A program made the position numbers and the translations under genes. Below the pieces are notes generated by a model, which saw only the letters and a list, made by a program, of their open reading frames with translations, was not told the DNA's origin and did not search any database. Positions 54,398-58,073 of a DNA stretch of 58,073 nt are shown piece by piece; within the stretch, counting starts at the first letter, position 1; each line of letters starts with the position of its first letter. Source of the stretch: Saprospiraceae bacterium (GTDB lineage Bacteria > Bacteroidota > Bacteroidia > Chitinophagales > Saprospiraceae); contig JAIPBL010000035.1 in NCBI GenBank assembly GCA_021739645.1, forward strand, positions 1 to 58,073, read 5' to 3'.

Positions 54398-55087
54398 ATG
54401 AAAAAATATAGCTGGACACTGGCCTTTTTCCTTGCCTTTTTTTCCATTTCCAAGGTGACCTCGCAGATAGTTTATGGTGAAACCATCGAGGTGATAGCAG
54501 GACGACTAGAGGCAGATAGTGCTTTGTACAACCGCATCGGTGAGCGGTTTTTGGCAGCAGATACCACATTGACAAACCGGGAGCTGAGTACTATCTATTA
54601 TGGTGCAGCGCTTCGTCACGGCTACAATCCACTGCAAGAGGAGCGCATTTTGGATGCCATGAATTCGCTGGGGCGGCGTGACCGCTATGCGGAGGCACTG
54701 TCGCTTTGCGACAATTTTTTATCCAAAAACCCCGCCTCACTGGCGGCTTGGTTGGAGCGTGGCTACACCTGCTGGCTGCTGGAAGACAGTACACAAACCG
54801 TGGAAACCTACCGAAAATACTATCAATTGCTTGATATTCCGCTGCGCAGCGGCACGGGTGAATCGTTCGAGCAAGCCTTCGTGGTGGCCAGCCTTCGTGA
54901 CGTGGAATTGGTGGTGGACAAACTCGGGTTTGTTGTAAAAGGCGAGTCCTTGGTGACCAAAGAAGGACAACGCTACCATATCGTAAAATGTGAGAAGGAA
55001 GGTGACGACAAGCTGAAACCCACCTTTTATTTCAACGTTGACTTACCCATGAGCCGAGGCATGCAGCAGTCGCTCAAGAAGCGATAA
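54398..55087 (+). CDS. secreted DUF4919 protein with TPR-like helices
   Basis: 229 residues from ATG 54398; a frame start at 54359 adds a non-signal leader. Signal peptide (YSWTLAFFLAFFSISKVTSQ). The body is helical with Asn/Tyr-rich turns (ELSTIYYGAALRHGYNPLQEERILDAMNSLGRRDRYAEALSLCDNFLSKNPASLAAWLERGYTCWLLEDS), then a compact C-terminus (AFVVASLRDVELVVDKLGFVVKGES...KLKPTFYFNVDLPM) as in DUF4919 proteins. Function unknown. Confidence 0.83.
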   Translation: MKKYSWTLAFFLAFFSISKVTSQIVYGETIEVIAGRLEADSALYNRIGERFLAADTTLTNRELSTIYYGAALRHGYNPLQEERILDAMNSLGRRDRYAEALSLCDNFLSKNPASLAAWLERGYTCWLLEDSTQTVETYRKYYQLLDIPLRSGTGESFEQAFVVASLRDVELVVDKLGFVVKGESLVTKEGQRYHIVKCEKEGDDKLKPTFYFNVDLPMSRGMQQSLKKR

Positions 55088-55153
55088 AAGCATTAGACTG
55101 ATTTGCCGTCGTCATGCGTGAAATCAACCTCTCATCAACTTTATCAGCTAAGT

Positions 55154-56164
55154 ATGAAGCGTATCAACATCCTCCAAATCGGAATCGGCCCGCTCGGGGT
55201 CAAGATTGCTCAGTTTATCGATGGCCGTGCTGGCCTGAAAACCATTGCCGCAGTTGACAAATCGCCCGCACTCATCGGGCGTGACCTCGGCGAGGTTTGT
55301 GCTGGCGGCCGTCCCGATAGTTATCGGGACGGCATCAAAATCCAGTCAAGCATTGCGGAAGCGATAAAAAAGAAAAAGCCAGACGTGGTGGTACTTACCA
55401 CGGTTTCGGATATGGAGCGCATCGTGCCGCAAATCGAGGAGATTTTGGCGTATGGCATCCCGGTAGTTAGCACTTGCGAAGAGCTGAGTTTTCCATGGAA
55501 AACAGCGCCAAAACTGGCCCAACAGTTGGATGATGCGGCAAAAAAAGCAGGCGTGGCAGTGCTCGGAACAGGCGTTAACCCCGGCTACCTGATGGATGCG
55601 CTGCCGGTGTTTCTGACGGCAGTTTGTCAGGACGTGCAGTCGGTGACGGTTAGCCGATTCCAGAATGCACAGTTCCGGCGCATCCCGTTCCAGAAAAAGA
55701 TTGGGGCGGGGCTTTCGCTGGAGGCTTTTCAGCAAAAAATAGAGGATGGTTCGCTGCGGCACGTGGGCTTGACGGAGAGCATCCACCTGATTGCGAGCCG
55801 CATGGGCTGGAAGCTGGAGCGGACGGAAGACCTCATCAGCCCCGTTGTTGCGAAGCAAAAAATCGAGACCGAGGCCATGACCATCCCGAAAGGCCATGCC
55901 ACGGGGGTGCGGCAGGAGGGCAACGGCTACGTGAATGGCGAGGCGAAAATCCGGCTGATTTTCCAAGCCACGGTCGGGGAGAAGGAAAGCTACGACGAAG
56001 TGGTGATAGGAGGAACGCCCGGCATCCGCTCGAAAATTGAAGGTGGGGTGAACGGCGACGTGGCAACTTGTGCCATCACTTTGAACGCTATTCCCCAGTT
56101 GTTGCGCAGCGCACCGGGGTTGGTGACGATGGTGGATATTCCGCCAGTTTCGTTTTTTGGTTAA
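55154..56164 (+). CDS. DapB-like NAD(P)-dependent dehydrogenase (diaminopentanoate dehydrogenase type)
   Basis: 336 residues from ATG 55154. N-terminal Rossmann fold (INILQIGIGPLGVKIAQFI, then TIAAVDKSPALIGRDLGEVCAG); GTGVNPGYLMDALPVFLTAVCQDVQSVTVSRFQNAQFRRIPFQKKIGAG is typical of the 2,4-diaminopentanoate dehydrogenase branch of DapB relatives. It probably acts on an amino-acid-derived substrate with NAD(P); the exact one is not known, and true lysine-pathway DapB is less likely because the catalytic SANFSxG-type and HHxxK motifs are absent. Residues about 53-58 (RPDSYRD) come from the dispersed palindrome. Confidence 0.8.
   Translation: MKRINILQIGIGPLGVKIAQFIDGRAGLKTIAAVDKSPALIGRDLGEVCAGGRPDSYRDGIKIQSSIAEAIKKKKPDVVVLTTVSDMERIVPQIEEILAYGIPVVSTCEELSFPWKTAPKLAQQLDDAAKKAGVAVLGTGVNPGYLMDALPVFLTAVCQDVQSVTVSRFQNAQFRRIPFQKKIGAGLSLEAFQQKIEDGSLRHVGLTESIHLIASRMGWKLERTEDLISPVVAKQKIETEAMTIPKGHATGVRQEGNGYVNGEAKIRLIFQATVGEKESYDEVVIGGTPGIRSKIEGGVNGDVATCAITLNAIPQLLRSAPGLVTMVDIPPVSFFG
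55312..55329. repeat. dispersed 18-bp palindrome, copy 3 (inside a dehydrogenase gene)
   Basis: TCCCGATAGTTATCGGGA, in frame, encoding PDSYRD in the loop after the first Rossmann strands. It matches copies at 6743 and 7986. Confidence 0.75.
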
Positions 56165-56661
56165 CAATGGGTGAGGCCAGTGCCAAAGGCGAATTCAATA
56201 TTCAAGTGCAACAGGTGTTACCCCCCCTGTGTAATTTGATAAAAATTGCAACGGTGTAAAAAATCCCAGCTTTTGTCGAACGGTGAAATGGATTTTTGCA
56301 ATAGCAAAAGTGGGAGTGGGAAAATGGTACTTTGGTAAAAAAATGGCGTTCTTTGACAAATAGTGTGGATTAGGAAGCAGCGAGCAGTATTCGAATCCTC
56401 ATATGCTCGAAATTTGGCAGACCGAAAGAAATCCTCTTGAAGTACCTCAGGTAGTTGTTCAGGCCCTCGGTAGCACCCTTGCCCTTGCGCTAACACTCCT
56501 CGCTGCCAAGCGTGTAGCGGACTTGCACCGCCGAGTTATTGCCCATGCCGGGCACACAAAAAGGATGGGCGGTAGTGCAAATACACTGCTGCCCATCTTG
56601 TTTGGATATTTGTTTTGGCCGCAGTTAAGGAACGGTGAAAGCAAGAAAAGCTGATTCCCAG
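56165..56661. other. 497-base intergenic region between converging genes
   Basis: Carries a transposase scrap at 56370-56484 and, next to it in the same frame, a short open stretch (GMGNNSAVQVRYTLGSEEC) ending in TAG. The rest shows no family resemblance and no terminator was recognised. Confidence 0.5.
56370..56484 (-). pseudogene. C-terminal scrap of a transposase (ISL3/IS204-like)
   Basis: The minus-strand frame GKGATEGLNNYLRYFKRISFGLPNFEHMRIRILLAAS-stop has the NxxxxxxKRxxFGxxNFxxxRxR pattern that closes DDE transposases of the ISL3/IS204 group. Nothing of the catalytic core remains upstream. Family naming is moderate. Confidence 0.5.
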
Positions 56662-57879
56662 TTACCTCCCCGTAAAATCCACCCTTCTGTAATCCGACTC
56701 ATCCGGTGGCCCCGATGTAATTTGCAAAAAGGGCTCTCCCGTCAGCGTCATGATGACCGAGCCAAAGGTCAGTCCCCAGGCATTTGCGGCTCTGCAGACG
56801 GGGTTATTTGCATCGTCCTTGGAGCGCAATGTTTCCATGATAGCAGCATCGTCAATGGTTCCACCCGTAACCACCCTGCGCTGGACCGCCGCCAATCGGA
56901 CAAAGCTGTTTGATGTCACAGGCTTCTCTTCCTCCTTTAAGGTTGGGTCGAATTTTTTGAACCACTCCTTCACGTCGTCGTTCACCAGCGGGTGATTGGT
57001 GTGATAGACCGTGCCGTTCTCGTTTTTTGGGTCAAAACGGACGACCTTGTTGGCGGAAGCCTCAAAATCATAAACCTCGCCTTTGATGCCGATGATGTAG
57101 TTCTGGCCGGAGGCATGTGGCACGTTTTGGATAAAATCCAGCAGGTCGTCCTTGTCGGTGGAACTGGTGATGCGCCGCACGATGAATGCCACTGGCAGCC
57201 CCGTCGTGTTCGCTTTCAACTGCATCAGCGTATTCACACAAGTACCAATTCCCATCTCGTTCATTCCCGTTAGGCCGATACAGCCGGGATGCGTCAGAAT
57301 AAGCTGTTCGGGACGGTCGCCATTTCGGGCGATGCGCAGCAAGACTTGGTAGCCGTCGGTATATGCCTCGATGTCCATGTTTTGGGCGATGTAGCCGGGG
57401 TTGCCGTCACGGGCTGGCACACCCATGCTGCTGCAGTGGTGGTTCTTTAGATTGTCCTGATAGACCCAGAATTCATCCAACAGGTTAAACGCCATAATGT
57501 CGTTGAACGACTGTCCGGCGCCTTCGGCGATGCCCCTGACTTCTTCAAAAAGCGCTGGCGTCCATTGCTTAATTGCTTCGTTGAAACTTGTCTTTTGGTA
57601 AAAATCGGCCAGCACTTCGCCAACATCCCTGCTGAGTGCCCGGGTCGTTTTTTCCTTGAACTTGACAACGAGTTCGCCGATTTCTTTTTTAAACAATTGG
57701 CCATGCTGCAAGCCCAGTTCATAGCCTTCACCGGAGAGTGCTACTTCCCGGATGGGTTGGCGGTGATTTTGATGCGTCGTGGCTGTTTGATAATCTGGAA
57801 TACTGCCCTGCGCAAACGTTTGATTTGCAAGCAGGAAGCAAAGCATGGTGGCTACGAATAGCGGAAGTTTATTTTTCAT
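56662..57879 (-). CDS. secreted C45-type Ntn hydrolase (acyl-CoA:6-APA acyltransferase-like)
   Basis: 405 residues from ATG 57879, which begins a signal peptide (KLPLFVATMLCFLLANQTFAQ); an earlier frame start at 57951 is rejected. LSGEGYELGLQHGQLFKKEI is the usual opening of the family, followed by NLLDEFWVYQD and HHCSSMGVPARDGNPGYIAQNMD. Cys 149, before SSMG, would be the autocatalytic nucleophile exposed by self-cleavage. Later NPENGTVYHTNH and FLQITSGPP fit. It probably hydrolyses or transfers an acyl group in the periplasm; the substrate is unknown. Confidence 0.88.
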   Translation of the reverse strand: MKNKLPLFVATMLCFLLANQTFAQGSIPDYQTATTHQNHRQPIREVALSGEGYELGLQHGQLFKKEIGELVVKFKEKTTRALSRDVGEVLADFYQKTSFNEAIKQWTPALFEEVRGIAEGAGQSFNDIMAFNLLDEFWVYQDNLKNHHCSSMGVPARDGNPGYIAQNMDIEAYTDGYQVLLRIARNGDRPEQLILTHPGCIGLTGMNEMGIGTCVNTLMQLKANTTGLPVAFIVRRITSSTDKDDLLDFIQNVPHASGQNYIIGIKGEVYDFEASANKVVRFDPKNENGTVYHTNHPLVNDDVKEWFKKFDPTLKEEEKPVTSNSFVRLAAVQRRVVTGGTIDDAAIMETLRSKDDANNPVCRAANAWGLTFGSVIMTLTGEPFLQITSGPPDESDYRRVDFTGR

Positions 57880-58018
57880 TTTGATGATGTTTCGGTAAAA
57901 ATTGAGCTGGAAGCTACAATTATTATTGAAATGGAATTCTCTACCGTACACTTTTTATAGATAGTTGAAAAAAAGTTGTTTGAAAATTTGAAAAAACAAA
58001 AAAGGGCCGCTTCCTTTT

Positions 58019-58047
58019 ACAGAAACAACCCACAAAAATGTTTCTGT
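58019..58047. repeat. 9-bp inverted repeat at the window edge
   Basis: ACAGAAACA (58019-58027) and TGTTTCTGT (58039-58047) with an 11-base spacer, in an A/T-rich stretch upstream of the C45-type gene. A regulator site or small hairpin; no more can be said. Confidence 0.3.
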
Positions 58048-58073
58048 ACAAAAGTATAAAAAAAGCGTTGACC

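Noticed and set aside
56403-56654. Plus-strand open frame over the transposase scrap
   Set aside because: It is antisense to the recognisable minus-strand transposase text and has no family pattern.

Overview
The window looks like a chromosomal segment of a Bacteroidota bacterium, most likely of the Saprospiria (Lewinella/Haliscomenobacter-like); the class-level placement is inference. The signs are type IX secretion (T9SS) sorting domains of both types, a PorP/SprF protein, a fused CcoNO cbb3 oxidase subunit, a TonB receptor paired with a DUF4249 lipoprotein, a propeller-Y_Y_Y-LytS sensor, DUF4292 and DUF4919 proteins, and start codons mostly without clear Shine-Dalgarno sequences. I saw no rRNA, tRNA or CRISPR array.

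Layout. 1-2.2 kb is a decaying island: one secreted beta-helix-like gene, two broken N-terminal relatives, an intact MazEF-like toxin-antitoxin pair and an antitoxin whose PIN toxin has been cut to 24 codons. 2.3-14.1 kb is a respiratory block: a universal stress protein, a small unknown gene, then ccoS, ccoNO, ccoQ, ccoP, ccoG, ccoH, ccoI and a SafE-type membrane protein, which together make and metallate a cbb3 oxidase. A two-gene nucleotidyltransferase pair on the other strand interrupts it. 14.1-23.1 kb holds secreted and surface proteins on the minus strand: a repeat-rich T9SS type B protein, a repeat protein with a T9SS type A partner, a metzincin-ricin lipoprotein and PorP/SprF. 22.1-32.3 kb reads as one minus-strand operon: ECF sigma factor, anti-sigma-like membrane protein, HExxH peptidase, caspase-fold protein, LamG/T9SS-B protein, PorP/SprF. 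32.4-38.4 kb has a Fic protein with a DNA-binding N-terminus, flanked by two copies of a LytTR gene end, then LytR and a frameshifted propeller histidine kinase. 38.6-44 kb has DUF4249, a TonB receptor, a long perfect inverted repeat and a Pit phosphate transporter. 44.2-48 kb runs on the plus strand: DUF4292, an EnvC-like protein, an S23-type four-helix-bundle cassette and HflX. After a broken ISAs1-like transposase come cinA, birA, rsfS, ftsH, a DUF4919 protein, a DapB-like dehydrogenase, a transposase scrap and a C45-type hydrolase.

Cross-cutting signal. Arrays of 7-8 bp direct repeats, each with its own sequence, recur at gene joints. Several are arranged as inverted pairs (a hairpin) lying between a stop codon and the next start codon; one such pair encloses the S23 four-helix-bundle gene, and three more sit in frame inside ccoI. 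An 18-bp palindrome (TCCYGATAGNNATCGGGA) appears three times, twice inside coding sequence. These dispersed elements, and the sigma-caspase-T9SS operon, are the most interesting parts of the window.
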